A stretch of DNA of 64,000 nucleotides from positions 23,195,261 to 23,259,260 of the forward strand of contig NC_003074.8 of the NCBI RefSeq assembly GCF_000001735.4, in the 5' to 3' direction. The stretch is from Arabidopsis thaliana. Lineage: Eukaryota; Streptophyta; Magnoliopsida; Brassicales; Brassicaceae. Below are positions 1 to 12,321 of the stretch, in pieces. The position numbers and the translations under genes were made by a program. Positions within the stretch are counted from its first letter, which is position 1. The number at the start of each line of letters is the position of its first letter. The notes below the pieces were generated by a model. The model was not told the origin of the DNA, searched no databases, and saw only the letters and a program-made list of their open reading frames with translations.

Positions 1-467
1 GATGCGAATCTTTTTAGGTGGAGAACTAAAACGGCGATGACGACGTTAGTAACGGCGTGGATTAGCCAAAACAGAGTATCAACGAGCTTTAATTTCGTCC
101 GAGTGGTGAAAAAAGCCGAAACGCAGAGCACGAGAGAGCAAAACGACAGGACAATGGTTACCACGACTGTCGTTTTGAACAAACCGGTTGTTCTGGTTCG
201 TGTTCTTCTTCCGAGTAGAGGTTTAGTGATGTCAGCTTCACCGTTGGTTCTTGAAGACGATGAAGAACAGAGTTTTTGGATAGCGAAGAAGAAGAGGATG
301 AGGAGGAAGAGGACATCGACGGTGGAGGAGAGAAGTCGTTGTGGGCAAGGAGAGAGTAGAATGAATCTTAGCCATTGGATTGGAGCGGGAAGAGATGAAG
401 ACGGTTCTATGACGGACGATGAAGAGCAAGAGAGATCGGAGAGCCACGTAGAAGAAAGCCACCGCAT
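1..467 (-). CDS. ABCC14: ABC transporter C-family, N-terminal part (ABCC14/MRP10-like), cut by window edge
   Basis: The reverse strand reads from an ATG at 467-465 without a stop to the window edge, about 155 residues. It begins [14 protein letters not shown] and continues through [15 protein letters not shown], followed by three strongly hydrophobic stretches (roughly residues 45-62, 92-112 and 124-142). This is the extra N-terminal membrane domain (TMD0) typical of plant MRP/ABCC transporters, closest from memory to Arabidopsis MRP10 (ABCC14) and its paralogue MRP4. The family exports glutathione- and other conjugated anions across the vacuolar or plasma membrane using ATP. The nucleotide-binding folds lie outside the window, so the function rests on the N terminus alone. 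A 147-codon open frame on the other strand of the same segment is a shadow. The assignment to ABCC14 rather than MRP4 rests on the matching order of the neighbouring genes. Confidence 0.85.
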
Positions 468-2478
468 CGTCTCTCTCTGAAGATGATAAACTTGAAGATA
501 ATACTATCTCTCTGAATTTATTACTAGTATTTATGATCGTTCTTGGTTTGTTATCAACTTTAATGTTTTGTGTGATGCAAGAAGAACTTGTATTTTATTA
601 TTAATTGTTTTACAAGTATTAAACATTTGAAAAGATTGATAATGATATCAATCAAAGGCTGCTTTCATATTGATTACTTATAGCCGACTAGAAAAAGAAG
701 ACAAAAATACGACTCTAATCAGTAGCTAAATTAGTAATTTAATGATGTGAATGTATTGTCTCTGCATGACACGTGTGAGGAAATCAGTTATGAAAATTGA
801 GTGGAAACGAATAATTAACTTGGACTTGAGAGAGTGGGAGTAGAGAAAATGGATGTCACTTTCTATACAAGATTAGTTTGGACTCAAGTGTTGAGATCTC
901 TCCTTGTTTGATAACTCGTATCCAAGGACCATGTGAGTCATGTGACGTTTAGTTTCAGTCTCTTGGGTTTTTCTTTTTGTTATTAAAATTGACAATCCAT
1001 TAAAGAGTGTTTAATAGCTTGATACTAACGACATTCTGATCATAGCATGGTCAATTATCTTCTTAGCCTTGCTTTGTTAGCTATTTTTGACTAATTGAAA
1101 ACTTAACATTATTCAAATTTTTTTAACAAATATAACAATCCTAAAGTCCCAATACATCTCCCGTTGGAAGATTAAGCTTGAACTCTAAAATGAGGTAAGG
1201 TGTTTTTGTTCGATCAATGTAATCGTATAAAAATGGTAGTTCATGCGTGACCTTATCATGAATGGAACCAATGCATATGTCCTTGGATCTATGCTTATGT
1301 ATTTATGGAAACGAACATAGATTCTCTTATGAGCTCTATTGCTCTAATCCTATTTTAAAATTTTACTAAATTAAGAAAAGAAAAATGACATTGGAGTAGA
1401 GAATATGCTTTGTACATAGAAATTGATTAATTATTATCTCAACAACAAACCTCGAACCAAGTGAAAATTGTAGAGAATTTTAGTGAATTACAAAATAATT
1501 TCCTCACGTGTTTAAGATCCTGAAGAATCACCAAACGTTTCTGTCATCGGACAAAAGGTTATGCATTATTGCTACCATTGTTTTGTCTATAACCTAGAAG
1601 TTTTTTGGACCTATATATCACCTATGGCCTAGCTAGTGATTTTGAAATGCACATTCTCTTTAAAAACATCTACGACACCAACAAATCTACATATTATTGC
1701 TCTCGTTTGATTTACTACAGTTCAGGATATTCAATTAAACACATGATATTAATCATCATCATCGTTGTTGATCACATTATATGAAAAGCCGACTTGTCTC
1801 TTTTTGTATATCCGTTTCCCTTCTGCGTATGAATGAAAATAGGACTGAGAGCGACTATATGTTCCCTCGTAATGGGATATTTTTCATTAATTCTTATTTA
1901 TGAAAGTCATCCCAAAATTAATAGATTTTTTTTTTTGGTTTAAAAATTAATAGATTTAGGAGAGCAAACTTAACGTTTTAATTACACAAATCTTATACTC
2001 TGTACCATTTATCAAACAGTTAGCTATCTTTTTATTATTATAAAAAGCACCTTTTCCATGAAATATCAACGCATCTCAGCATCCGACATTGCATGGTGCT
2101 AGGTAGGACCTGTTTCGCCGTCACGTGGTCTTTCTTGTCTTCTCTCCATTTTCACAAAAACCTTAAAGACTTATGGATTTTTTAACTCAAAATGAGAATC
2201 TTCTTGCTTTCACATCTTCGAAGCAAACAAAGGTGAAGGAGTGGGCTCAAGCCCATAATGAGATAGGCATGATCGGTCATCAAATCGTGAACAAGTTAAA
2301 TGTTACGTTTCATGGCCATAGTCCACATTATGTATATTGTTGTAGGTTTCTTTCAATTTTGATATGGAATTTCTAACATAGGATTGCATATATGTAACAG
2401 AAATTTAATTAATATTGATCGGGAAAGTGTTACAGTTACATTGTTCATATAAATACATGGTTATCGTACGTTATTGAT
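468..2478. other. Intergenic, AT-rich
   Basis: About 2 kb between the 5' end of the ABCC gene and the 3' end of the GH3 gene. I see no conserved coding frame, RNA gene or repeat. The first few hundred bases must hold the ABCC promoter. A 67-codon frame at 2173-2376 shows no family features. Confidence 0.6.
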
Positions 2479-5299
2479 TTAGGTTTTGATTCCGTATCCG
2501 AAGGGGTAGAGAGGGTCGTAGTTCTTGTCGCCAACGTTCATCGGAAGCTGGGTAACATGCTTCATCCACGTGCGAGGCAACGTGCCGGTGAAGGGATGAT
2601 CACCAAACAAGACATCAGCAACTCCTTGTCCTTCGGTTCCGGGAAGCCATGCGACTGCAAGAGCATCGAGCATATCAATGTAAGGTTCGATCACGAGCGG
2701 ACGTCCAGTGACTAGGATCACTAGACACTTCATCCCACTACCACACGTGTGGCTGAGCGTGTCTGGACCTGGCTTGGTTATACCCAGCGTGGGGCTGTCC
2801 CCAAATGTCTCTGCGTAAGGGGTTTCTCCGACGACCACAATTGTGTATGCTGCGTCGGCGTGAAGCTTCGCTGTATCTTGGTTTGGTTCCTCCACGTAGA
2901 CAACCTCAGTAGTGGGATCTACTGCTTTCTGGATGGCTTCCAATATGGTGGTTCCTACATATATATGTTTCGAAATAACATTTTAGAACGAATATGTCAA
3001 TATAGTTAAACCTTGAATATAATTGGAAAGATCCGGGCCACCATCAAGTTTGGAAAGATTTAATGTGTATTTGATTCCATCAAGGTTTTTTTTGGAAAGA
3101 TCCGGGAAACCAAGATATTATAATGCATGCATGTGTGACGGATTAATATTCTCTGACATTCTAAATTACCTTTTATTTTACCGGTAGGGAGTCCATGTTT
3201 CGTGTTAGTGGGCATATCTTCACCGGTTCCGTTAAATCCTTGCCAAGTGAGACTAAAGCCACCGCATTGCCATCCCATGTCGTTAGCGTGTCGTCCCGCG
3301 ACAACGATCTTTTTCACCTTCTTCGGGAGCGGCACAATTTTATCGGCGTCTGTCTTTCCGTTCTTTAGAAGCACCATTGATTTCCTCACCGCCTCTCTCC
3401 CTACTTCTCGATGAGCCTACAACATTGTATTATTAAAGCATATATAGTTAGGTAAGTAAGACGAAATGCTTTACTTAATTTGATGGTATCTTCATGATTT
3501 TATTATTTCACACATTGTCCATATTATATAGATTTTTCCTTTTAACTCTTTAAGAAGTTTATTTAATAAAGTTTTTAAATTATGTATATAGTACAAAACC
3601 TTGTGTCCTTCTGAATTTACCTCAGATCCAAACTCAGTAGTGGGAAGTTTTTCATCTGCCAATGAGTTCTCAAAGAGACCGATAGAGAATTTGACTCTCA
3701 AGATCCTTCGAACAGCATCGTCGATGCGGCTCATAGGGATGTATCCTCCGTTCACTAGATTTGTCAATTTCTCCAAGTACTCTGGATACGCCCATGGAAC
3801 CATAACCTACGCAACAAGATTCCACATTTTAAATATCTCGATCAAGAATCAGTTTCTTGATCGAGAGTAAAATTAGAAAAGTAAAGAAAAGGGCCAACCA
3901 TGTCAATGCCGGCATTAATAGAAGCTTCGATGGAGTAAGTGTAGTTTGATTTTTCTATCGGTGTGATCTTATCAATTCCGAGCCAGTCAGAGATAACAAA
4001 GCCTTGGAATTTGAGAGTGTTCTTGAGGTAATCAGTGATCATTGCACGGTTTGCATGCATCTTAACACCGTTAAGACTAGAGTAAGAAGCCATGATTGAT
4101 GCGATCCCTTTCTTCACTGCTATCTCAAACGGAGGCATATGGATACCAAAGAGAGTAGCGTTATCAGCCACAGTGTTGTTCTCATTGATTCCATTTATTG
4201 TGCCTCCGTCCCCAACAAAATGTTTGGCGCAACCAGCCACATTAATCCTAACCACGTTTTCACGTTAGTTAACTAGATTAAATAAAAATGTAGATTTCGA
4301 AACTTCAGTATTAGTTCTTGGTGGTTACTTGGGATCAGCGAGGTAAGGAGCATTTCCTTGTAATCCATCGATGATACTTTCGGTCATCATATTCACAACT
4401 GCAGGGTCTTCACTATAGCTCTCGTAACACCTTCCCCATCTAGGATCTCTGCAAACCTGTTCATCCATTTTTTTTCCAATACGAATGAGAAAGGTTTATT
4501 ATACATCGACATCTATATTTCTGTTGTAGAATTTCTACATAATTACCGCAACACAAGGTGCAAAAGCTTGAGCGACTCCTGTTGCCCTTACTTCCTGCGC
4601 GGTTATAGCCCCAATCTTTTTAACAAGTTGAGGATCCCTACAGCAACACAGATTGACAACCGTCAAATGCCTTGAAACAGCATTTCACATAACCTATTTA
4701 TATATGATTCATTTACATATATACCTAGTGGCACCAAGTCCGACATTGTGGGGGAAAATGGTTGCATCAATAAAAGTATTGTGGCCATGAACCGCGTCAA
4801 CAGCGTAAAGCAGAGGGATTCCGAGCCTCGTCGAAAGACTCAATTTCTTCATCGCGTTAGTCTGGAATATCCGCTTTGCTATGTCTTTCCCGGTATCATA
4901 CGGATTGCTCAAAACACTTCCTGTAACTCGTACGTACACCAATTCAATTATAAGCTTTATCAAAAAAAAAAAAGTTATTCAAAAATTCGATATATAACAA
5001 GATGTTGCACCACACATACCGATCATGTACTTTGTGAAGATTTCTGGCACAACAGTGGCCACACCACCGGTAACTTGTGAGAAGTTGAACCGATCAATTT
5101 GACACATTTGACCAAGTTTCTCCGGTAACGTCATACGTATCAGCAAGTCTTCTACTCTTTCTTCGACCGCTACTTTAGGATCTTTGTACTTAATGTATCC
5201 TCTGTCAGCTGCGGTGGCTTCTCCATAACGGCCGGCGAACAGTATCACAATCACCGCCGAGAAGAAAAAGCTCCTGACGCCGAACATTGCCGCCGCCAT
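2479..5299 (-). CDS. Glycoside hydrolase family 3, beta-D-glucan exohydrolase-like (At3g62710 type)
   Basis: Eight coding exons join in frame: 5299-5020, 4920-4725, 4637-4547, 4456-4329, 4247-3899, 3806-3621, 3416-3170 and 2954-2479, giving 650 residues. A signal peptide (about residues 1-29) points to the apoplast. The GH3 N-terminal barrel shows [15 protein letters not shown], the substrate-binding KHF at 240-242, and the nucleophile Asp319 within GFVISDW. The C-terminal sandwich runs from the MVLLKNG region to a YPFGYG ending. Family members hydrolyse beta-glucans or aryl glycosides from the non-reducing end with retention, and in plants often act on wall glucan or xylan side chains; the exact substrate cannot be read here. 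The gene is transcribed divergently from XXT1. The intron between 3170 and 2954 contains an imperfect internal repeat around 3012-3115 that can mimic an exon but is skipped in the frame-consistent model. Confidence 0.93.
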
Positions 5300-6065
5300 T
5301 AACGGAGACCCTCCTCCTTAACCAGGGAGAATTCAGAATATTGATTAAAAAGATATAATGATCTTTCTAAATCCTGAATTGAAAAATAAACAAGAACAGA
5401 TCATATACAGTTTGTTTTTTTACTTACGAAAGGCCGTTAATTAATCTCCAACGGTAAAAATATCTAGCGTCTATAATCGGTTGGCGCACTAAATTTACAA
5501 CAGACAAAAACGGAAACATAACTAATTTAATCCGGACAGTTGTGTGAGCTCCAAGCCAGTCGTTTTCTGTTTAACAACTTACCGCTTTCTGTTAACGGAA
5601 AACAAAAATTACCCGTGATTTAGGCCGACATTTTAATTGGGCTTAGATTGTTATCAACCAAACAAATGGGCTTAGATTATTAAGGCCCAATTTATATCTG
5701 AAGAGTGTTTTACCACTAGTGTTTTTTTCACTACACTGATCCGCCGCACCAAGTTTTAACGCGTCCCAGACAGACAGGCAGGCATGTTCTGTCTGACATT
5801 TCCAAAAATTCAAATATTTTTATTAAATAAATATATTTTGTTTACTTGTTTAATCCAAATTTAAATCTTCATTGAATGCTTTTTCTGAAGCTTTATCTAA
5901 TAAATCTCTTCGTTGATCCTTCCTTTCCATTAACGAGGTAGAAATTCCAAAACGCGTAATAATCTTGTCGTCATTACAAATTACAATAAAAAGAAGACAT
6001 TTTTATTTAGATTTCCCTCTGATCCTCTCTTTTAGATTTCGAATCGAGACCAGATCTGCGTGAAG
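5300..6065. promoter_or_regulatory. Shared divergent upstream region of the GH3 and XXT1 genes
   Basis: These 766 bases separate two head-to-head start codons, so both promoters and 5' leaders must lie here. CT-rich stretches occur just upstream of the XXT1 start. I did not find an unambiguous TATA box. The motif GGGCTTAGATT occurs twice near 5639 and 5669. Confidence 0.5.
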
Positions 6066-7448
6066 ATGATAGAGAAGTGTATAGGAGCGCATCGGTTTCG
6101 GAGATTACAGAGATTCATGCGTCAAGGGAAAGTGACGATTCTTTGTCTCGTTCTCACCGTCATCGTCTTACGTGGCACAATCGGAGCCGGTAAGTTTGGT
6201 ACGCCGGAGAAAGATATCGAGGAGATCCGTGAGCATTTCTTCTACACGCGTAAACGCGGCGAGCCTCACCGTGTCCTCGTCGAGGTCTCTTCCAAAACGA
6301 CGTCGTCCGAAGACGGAGGAAATGGTGGTAACAGCTACGAGACCTTCGATATCAACAAGCTATTCGTTGATGAAGGAGACGAAGAGAAATCTCGAGACCG
6401 GACTAATAAACCTTATTCTCTTGGTCCCAAGATCTCTGATTGGGATGAGCAGAGACGTGATTGGCTCAAACAAAACCCTAGCTTCCCTAATTTCGTGGCG
6501 CCAAACAAGCCTAGGGTTCTTCTTGTCACAGGTTCAGCTCCTAAACCGTGTGAGAATCCTGTAGGAGACCATTACCTCTTGAAATCGATTAAGAACAAAA
6601 TCGATTACTGTAGAATACACGGAATCGAGATCTTCTACAACATGGCGTTGCTCGATGCTGAGATGGCTGGATTCTGGGCTAAGCTTCCGTTGATTAGGAA
6701 GTTACTCTTGTCACATCCTGAGATTGAGTTTCTATGGTGGATGGATAGTGATGCCATGTTCACGGACATGGTGTTCGAGCTTCCATGGGAGAGGTACAAA
6801 GATTACAACTTGGTGATGCATGGTTGGAACGAGATGGTTTATGACCAGAAGAATTGGATTGGTCTCAACACGGGAAGTTTCTTGCTCAGGAACTCACAGT
6901 GGTCGCTTGATCTTCTTGACGCTTGGGCTCCTATGGGCCCAAAAGGGAAGATCCGAGAAGAAGCGGGTAAAGTCTTGACCCGGGAACTTAAAGACCGACC
7001 CGCTTTCGAAGCTGACGATCAATCGGCGATGGTTTATCTGCTGGCGACGGAGAGAGAGAAATGGGGAGGCAAAGTTTATCTAGAGAGTGGTTATTACTTG
7101 CACGGTTATTGGGGGATTTTGGTAGACCGGTACGAGGAGATGATTGAGAATCATAAACCGGGTTTTGGAGACCATCGGTGGCCATTGGTTACGCATTTCG
7201 TCGGGTGTAAACCGTGCGGGAAATTTGGAGATTATCCGGTGGAACGGTGTCTACGGCAGATGGATAGAGCGTTTAATTTCGGAGACAATCAGATCCTTCA
7301 AATGTATGGTTTCACGCATAAATCGCTTGGGAGCCGGCGCGTGAAACCCACGCGCAATCAGACGGATAGGCCGCTCGATGCCAAGGACGAGTTTGGGCTG
7401 CTTCATCCGCCGTTCAAAGCGGCCAAGCTTAGTACGACGACGACGTGA
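6066..7448 (+). CDS. XXT1: Xyloglucan 6-xylosyltransferase 1 (GT34)
   Basis: A single-exon gene of 460 residues starting MIEKCIGAHR. I chose the ATG at 6066 because it gives the family length. It is a type II Golgi membrane protein: a basic cytosolic tail (about 1-22), one membrane segment (about 23-40), a stem, then the GT34 catalytic domain. The metal and nucleotide-sugar binding DXD motif is Asp227-Ser-Asp229 in WWMDSDAMF. GLNTGSF, HGYWG and the Cys-rich HFVGCKPCGKFGDYP near the C terminus are typical of the xylosyltransferase branch. It transfers xylose from UDP-xylose to the glucan backbone of xyloglucan in the Golgi. UXS2, which makes UDP-xylose, lies 30 kb away in this window. No intron or break is visible. 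A 130-codon overlapping frame is a shadow. Confidence 0.97.
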   Translation: MIEKCIGAHRFRRLQRFMRQGKVTILCLVLTVIVLRGTIGAGKFGTPEKDIEEIREHFFYTRKRGEPHRVLVEVSSKTTSSEDGGNGGNSYETFDINKLFVDEGDEEKSRDRTNKPYSLGPKISDWDEQRRDWLKQNPSFPNFVAPNKPRVLLVTGSAPKPCENPVGDHYLLKSIKNKIDYCRIHGIEIFYNMALLDAEMAGFWAKLPLIRKLLLSHPEIEFLWWMDSDAMFTDMVFELPWERYKDYNLVMHGWNEMVYDQKNWIGLNTGSFLLRNSQWSLDLLDAWAPMGPKGKIREEAGKVLTRELKDRPAFEADDQSAMVYLLATEREKWGGKVYLESGYYLHGYWGILVDRYEEMIENHKPGFGDHRWPLVTHFVGCKPCGKFGDYPVERCLRQMDRAFNFGDNQILQMYGFTHKSLGSRRVKPTRNQTDRPLDAKDEFGLLHPPFKAAKLSTTTT

Positions 7449-8296
7449 GTGAGTGAGAGGATATATTGTTTTGTATCTTTTAATTTTGCGTTTAGGGGAC
7501 ACACGTTTATTTGTTTTATTCAATTTTATTTGTTTGTAGTTTACTTAATTGTTTTGATCTCCCATTCATGGTGGAGTCGTGTATGGAGTATTTAATGATT
7601 TATTGTAGACGTTATTTCATCATAATCTCTTTAGCATAACAAATAAAAATTCATCACAATCACTTTTGGATATGATTTCCTTGTAGACTCTCTTAAGACA
7701 GACATACTACATGTATATGAGTTTTTGTAACTTTAGGATATTTACTACCTTTGTTCCCGTGACTTTTGGTTTAGCCTTTAGCTATGCTTGTGTTGTGTGT
7801 GCTAAAGATTTTTCAACAATTACAATTTTACCTGTAATTTTCAGAATATTAGTCTTGTACACCCTATACTCTTTGGTTTTACGTACGTTCCTCTTATTAA
7901 CATTATAGCATATGCATATGCATAGAATATTAGTTGAAAAGTTTGAAACGTCGTTGCGTTGTAATGTGGAGTGTACATAGTGATCAATGGTTTAATTGGG
8001 ATAATTTCCTTTAGACAAACGAATCAAAACACTTCAGAGATAATTTCTTTTGGTGAATTATTGCGTTCGTAGTTTTTTTACTCTGAAGTTTCTTTTGGAG
8101 ATTACATTTAAATCACGTGTATAACTCCAACACCGCCTCCTTTGTGGAATGCACGACGATAATTTGTCACTATTATCTATAATCAAACATGAGTCACAGG
8201 AGTATATGACACAATAGTTTATTTATTAAGTGGTTTGCAAAAATATTTTTTCTCTTCAAATATATGTAGGCTCACTAAAATAATATCTTATTTGTG
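7449..8296. other. Intergenic between XXT1 and the LINE
   Basis: Contains the XXT1 3' untranslated region and AT-rich DNA. No gene seen. The first LINE target-site copy follows directly. Confidence 0.6.
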
Positions 8297-8314
8297 GGCT
8301 TAGATTTGATTCTT
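8297..8314. repeat. Target-site duplication, left copy (LINE)
   Basis: The 18-base word GGCTTAGATTTGATTCTT is present here and again at 12322-12339. It borders the poly(T) tract on this side and the truncated 5' end of the element on the other. This is direct evidence of target-primed insertion. Confidence 0.93.
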
Positions 8315-8453
8315 CTTTTTTTTTTTTTTTTTTAATAAAATTTAAAATTTATTCGAAAAAAAACTGGTTTACAACGAGTGCAACGTTTGTGCCTATAAAT
8401 TTTAGATACAAGAGTCAAAGAATAAGGCCAGAAAGAATATGTAGAGAGCCACA

Positions 8454-11400
8454 CTATCTGGAACCGAACCAACATGTCATACAACCATTATATTTTTTGT
8501 CTTCTTGGCTTTGAATGGAAGAGATCCTATTTCAGACTTGCTTATCAAGGAAACGAACCATTTGAGCTGCAGCCTGCGGCACTTCTCAATGTCGTCTGCC
8601 ATTTCTTTCCTTCCAAAGAGAGTGGAAAGTTAGCTGAAAAGTGTATCTTGTCAAGAACAGAACCTCGTGCCCCAACGACTTGTTTGTTAAGAGCTTTAGA
8701 ATAGCTTCCCAGCGGTTGGTGAAATGTTGAGAAAGAAGCTTCCGTGTGAGTGTAGACCATACCTCTACTGAGTAAGGGCATGTGAAGAACAAGTGGTCGC
8801 GCGTTTCCACGAGGTGGTGACAGAGCACACACGAAGAGTCAGCTCCCACATTCCAACTTAACATCCGATCTCCCGTAGTTAGACGATTCTTTATCGCTAT
8901 CCAAGCTAAAACTGAGTATTTAGGCGTTGCATGTGAAAACCAAACACCCTTATACCAGTTGACTTTCAGTTTTGGTTCCCTAGTTGCAGCCCAGGTCTCC
9001 TTTGTGTTAAAACACGGTTTAAAAATGTCCCCATTTCCCTTCCAACAAACTGTATCCTCCCCCGAAGTAAGTCCCTGGTGGCGCACCTCGGCAATGACGT
9101 CTTCTATTCGAAGCAGAGTATCATGTCGGTGGCGTCTTGGTCTATGGTTCACAACCGCTTCAGCTACAGAGGCGTGAAGAGTGATTCCCATGTCAATGCA
9201 ACCCCGATGACCTGTTACATCAATCAGCCTTCCTATCTTTGACCAGTTATCAAACCAAAACGATGTATTGCTGCCATTGTGAATGTCGTGCTTCACAAAA
9301 CCTGAAGCTAAAGCTCTGTGTTTAAGAATCTTCTTCCACATCCATGATCCTAGAGTTGTGTTCCCACTGATAGACCAAAAGGAACCCTTTCGCAGCAGAT
9401 ATAATCGCAGCCATTGAACCCACAAAGAAGTAGACGAGAGCATCCTCCAAATGAGTTTTAACAAACTGACCTTGTTCGCTTCCTTTAAAGATCTGATGCC
9501 TAACCCTCCTTCATCTTTGGGTGTGCAAACATCACTCCATGCTACTTTAGCCTTTTTTGTATTCAGTTCGGGGCCAGACCAGAGAAAAGAAGAGCAAATG
9601 CTATCGATTTCTTTGATGCAGGCACTTGGAAGACGAAACGCAGACATCCAAAAGTTGGTTAGACTATGGATTACCGAACTAATGAGTTGTAGACGACCCG
9701 CAAAGGAGAGGTGTCTCGCCGTCCATTTACCTATTCGTACTCTGATTTTTTCAACGAGAGGACCGTAGTCGCTTGTCGTCATCTTTTTTGTCAGCAATGG
9801 TAGCCTAGGTAGCGAACAGGTAGTGCGCCTGAGGCAAAAGGGAAACTGTGAAGAATGTCTGCTTTGTCATTGTCTTTCACTCCAGCCATGTAAATGGTCG
9901 ACTTCTCGAGACTAATCTGTAAACCGGAGAAATCTGCAAATTTACCAAAGATCTGAAGAATTCCTTCTATAGAACTTTTCTTGCCATCGGTGAAAACTAA
10001 CAAATCATCTGCAAAACACAAGTGTGTGAGCTTGAGATGTTGACATTGCGGGTGATACCCTATCCTCCTGTCCCAGGCAGCCTTATTGAGCATGTGAGAG
10101 AGCACATTCATACAAATCACGAACAAATACGGAGATAGTGCACAGCCTTGCCTAAGACCTCTTTCACTTCGAAATAAACCCATTAATTCACCATTCACTT
10201 GTACAGAAAAAGATGCTGTGGTAACACAAAGTTCTATCCATTTGATAAATTTCGGTGGAAGGTTGATGGCAGTGAGCGTTGAGAGTAGAAAGGGCCATTG
10301 CACTGAGTCAAAAGCCTTTGAAATATCAATCTTTATTGAGCTACGAGAGGAGACTGTTTCTTTGTGATAGTTCTTAACTATTTCTGAAGCGAGGAGGACA
10401 TTTTCCATCAGAAGTCGATCTTTAACAAAAGCCGACTGGTTAGGGAGAATAAAATCTGGGAGGATGAGTTTCAGTCTGTTAGCGATGAGCTTCGAGATTA
10501 CCTTGTAGATAACATTGCAGCAAGAGATGGGGCGATAATCCTTCATTTCCTTAGCCACTTTCTTTTTTGGAATGAGAGCCAGTATAGTGGTGTTCACTCC
10601 TTTAGGTATGAAACCATACTTGAAGAATGAGTGAACCGCTGTAATGAAATCGGGTTTAATGACTGACCATGTCTCTTTCAAAAATTCCACAGTATAGCCG
10701 TCCGGACCAGGTGACTTATCTGATGGCATTGAGAACAACACTTCCTTAATCTCTACCTCGGTAACTTCACGAATCAGCACTGCTCCATCCGGTTCTGAAA
10801 CGTGATATTGAAAGATATCTCTCAACTCCTCGAGTGGTATACACTGGTATTGGGCTGGCCTGTGTGCAAGAAAATCATGGAAGAAACTTTCAGCTTCCTT
10901 CTTGATCTCCTCATGAGTATCCGCAGTTGTGCCATCAGAACGAGTGATCTCCTTAATTGAATTCCGCTGTTCACGCACCTTTGCTGCCTTGTAAAAAGCT
11001 TTATTGCTTCCATCCCCCACTTTGAGCCAGTGAAGTTTTGATTTTTGTTTCAAATATTTTTCCTCCAACTCTGACACATGTAACCAACGAAAATAAGCTG
11101 TTGACTCACTTCTTATGGCCTGTGTTGATGGGTTTGTTAGAGTTTCCAGTTGCTTTTGACATAGATCTGTAAAAGCCTCTTTCACTTTCTTCGTTAAGTT
11201 TCCAAGCTTGTTCTTACTCATAGCTTTGATGCTTGGTTTCAAAGCTTTGAGCTTCTTCGAGAACCTGTAGATAGCAGAAGTCGAGTGATAAAGAGCATCT
11301 GTTGTGTCCCAGTAATTCTTAACCATCTGCAGAAAATCTGGATCTGTAGCCAAAGCATTTGTAAACTTGAAAGGTTTTCTAATGATAGGCTTATCTGCTC

Positions 11401-12116
11401 CCATTTTTATTTTGCAGCGAAGGTGATCAGAACAGCCTCCTGCCTCATAAACTCCATAAGCTTGTTGATAACATGTGGACCACTTATCATTTACTAGAAC
11501 ACGGTCTAGTTTTTTACAAATGAGCTCATCACCATCCCTTTTGTTACTCCAAGTAAACAGAGGCCCATGAGATTGCAGATCGCTGAGAGAGCAGTATTGA
11601 AAGACATCTTGAAAATCTCTCATACCAGGCGTAAGAATCGATTGAGTGTTAAAACCTGAGTGCTCACTTCCTTTTAAAATTTCGTTGAAATCACCATAAA
11701 TCATCCACGGTTTGTTCCTAAACATGGGTGAGAATCGTGATGATTTCGCAGATCTTCCCATAAGACTTTTCTCTCCTCCACAAAATTAGATGCATAAACA
11801 AATGAGCAGAAGAACTCATTGTCTGTACCCTCCACCTGAACAGAACAAGTGATCATTTGACTACTTGTAAAGCACGGCGTTAATCTCACATTTGGACTCC
11901 ACACTACCCAAATTCGACCTAATCTATGAGAATCATAGTTAGATAGAAATGACCAGTCTTGAAATACTTTCCTGACAATACTCTCTGCTTTACTTTCTCT
12001 AACTCTTGTTTCTAGTAGACAACCAAACTGAAATCATTCTCTTTGTATCCAGTTCTTCACTACGGAATGTTTAGTAATTTTATTGAAACCTCGAACATTC
12101 CAGAAGAAGCTCGACA
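8454..12116 (-). pseudogene. LINE ORF2: endonuclease, reverse transcriptase, zf-RVT (disrupted)
   Basis: Starting from ATG at 12116 (MSSFFWNVRGFN) the frame is broken about five times: an in-frame stop near 12035, a frame change near 11730 inside the endonuclease, a frame change near 9795 after VRYLG at the junction of the reverse transcriptase and the C-terminal part, and stops near 8587 and 8530. The longest open pieces are 656 codons (11761-9791), with GDFNE, the SPGPDG region, IDISKAFDSVQW and CFADDLL, and 403 codons (9797-8586), with LGIRSLKEAN, WFDNW, the SVLAWIA region and the zf-RVT Cys/His cluster. The tail reads CWFGS before a stop at 8454. Ordinary plant LINE ORF2 runs about 1300 residues, so the length is complete but the gene is inactive. 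Confidence 0.92.
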
Positions 12117-12321
12117 TAAAAACTAGGAATGGGTGGACCTTGAAGGAAGGTCCGGTACGACTTTTGTAGATGGGTTAGAGACGAATTTGTGGGTGGTCTT
12201 TGAGCCACGAGGCAGATAGTGTCGTGGTTGCACACTTGCTTTCAACCCCCGAGACTGCTTCGTACCCGCATCCTGTGATTTCACTGTTTGCTCCTCCACT
12301 TTATTTCCCCTGCTGGTTTGA
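12117..12321 (-). pseudogene. LINE ORF1 C-terminal remnant
   Basis: Upstream of the ORF2 start, the reverse strand carries a short open stretch (about 65 codons) rich in Ser, Thr, Lys and Arg. It includes PRGSK and ends just before ORF2. Its position matches the C terminus of LINE ORF1, the nucleic-acid-binding gag-like protein. No zinc knuckle is visible in the piece that remains. The assignment rests mainly on position. Confidence 0.55.

Larger units (their letters stand above)
8315..12321 (-). mobile_element. Non-LTR retrotransposon (LINE, plant L1 type), 5'-truncated and decayed
   Basis: The element lies on the reverse strand, about 4.0 kb long, between two exact 18-bp target copies. Its 3' end is a tract of about 18 T on the forward strand (a poly(A) tail on the element strand) at 8316-8333. 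It holds the tail of ORF1 and nearly all of ORF2: an AP-type endonuclease beginning WNVRGFN near 12100, a reverse transcriptase with the catalytic FADD motif near 10015, and a C-terminal zf-RVT region with CVLCHHLVETRDHLFFTC near 8780. Most of ORF1 and the 5' end are missing, so insertion was 5'-truncated. It lies between two genes and interrupts no visible host exon. The perfect target copies and few disruptions argue for a fairly recent insertion. Confidence 0.95.

Noticed and set aside
37-480. 147-codon forward open frame at the window start
   Set aside because: The reverse strand encodes a clear ABCC N terminus with membrane segments; the forward frame is its shadow and matches no family.
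2173-2376. 67-codon forward frame upstream of the GH3 3' end
   Set aside because: No similarity I can name and no splice or promoter context; treated as chance.
3012-3389. Longer GH3 exon reading past 3170
   Set aside because: The frame past 3170 runs into intron-like sequence; joining 3170 to 2954 gives GKIKGTTILEA, which agrees with the family, and the total of 650 residues.
8315-12321. LTR retrotransposon
   Set aside because: No long terminal repeats, protease or integrase; poly(A) end, AP endonuclease and zf-RVT region identify a LINE.
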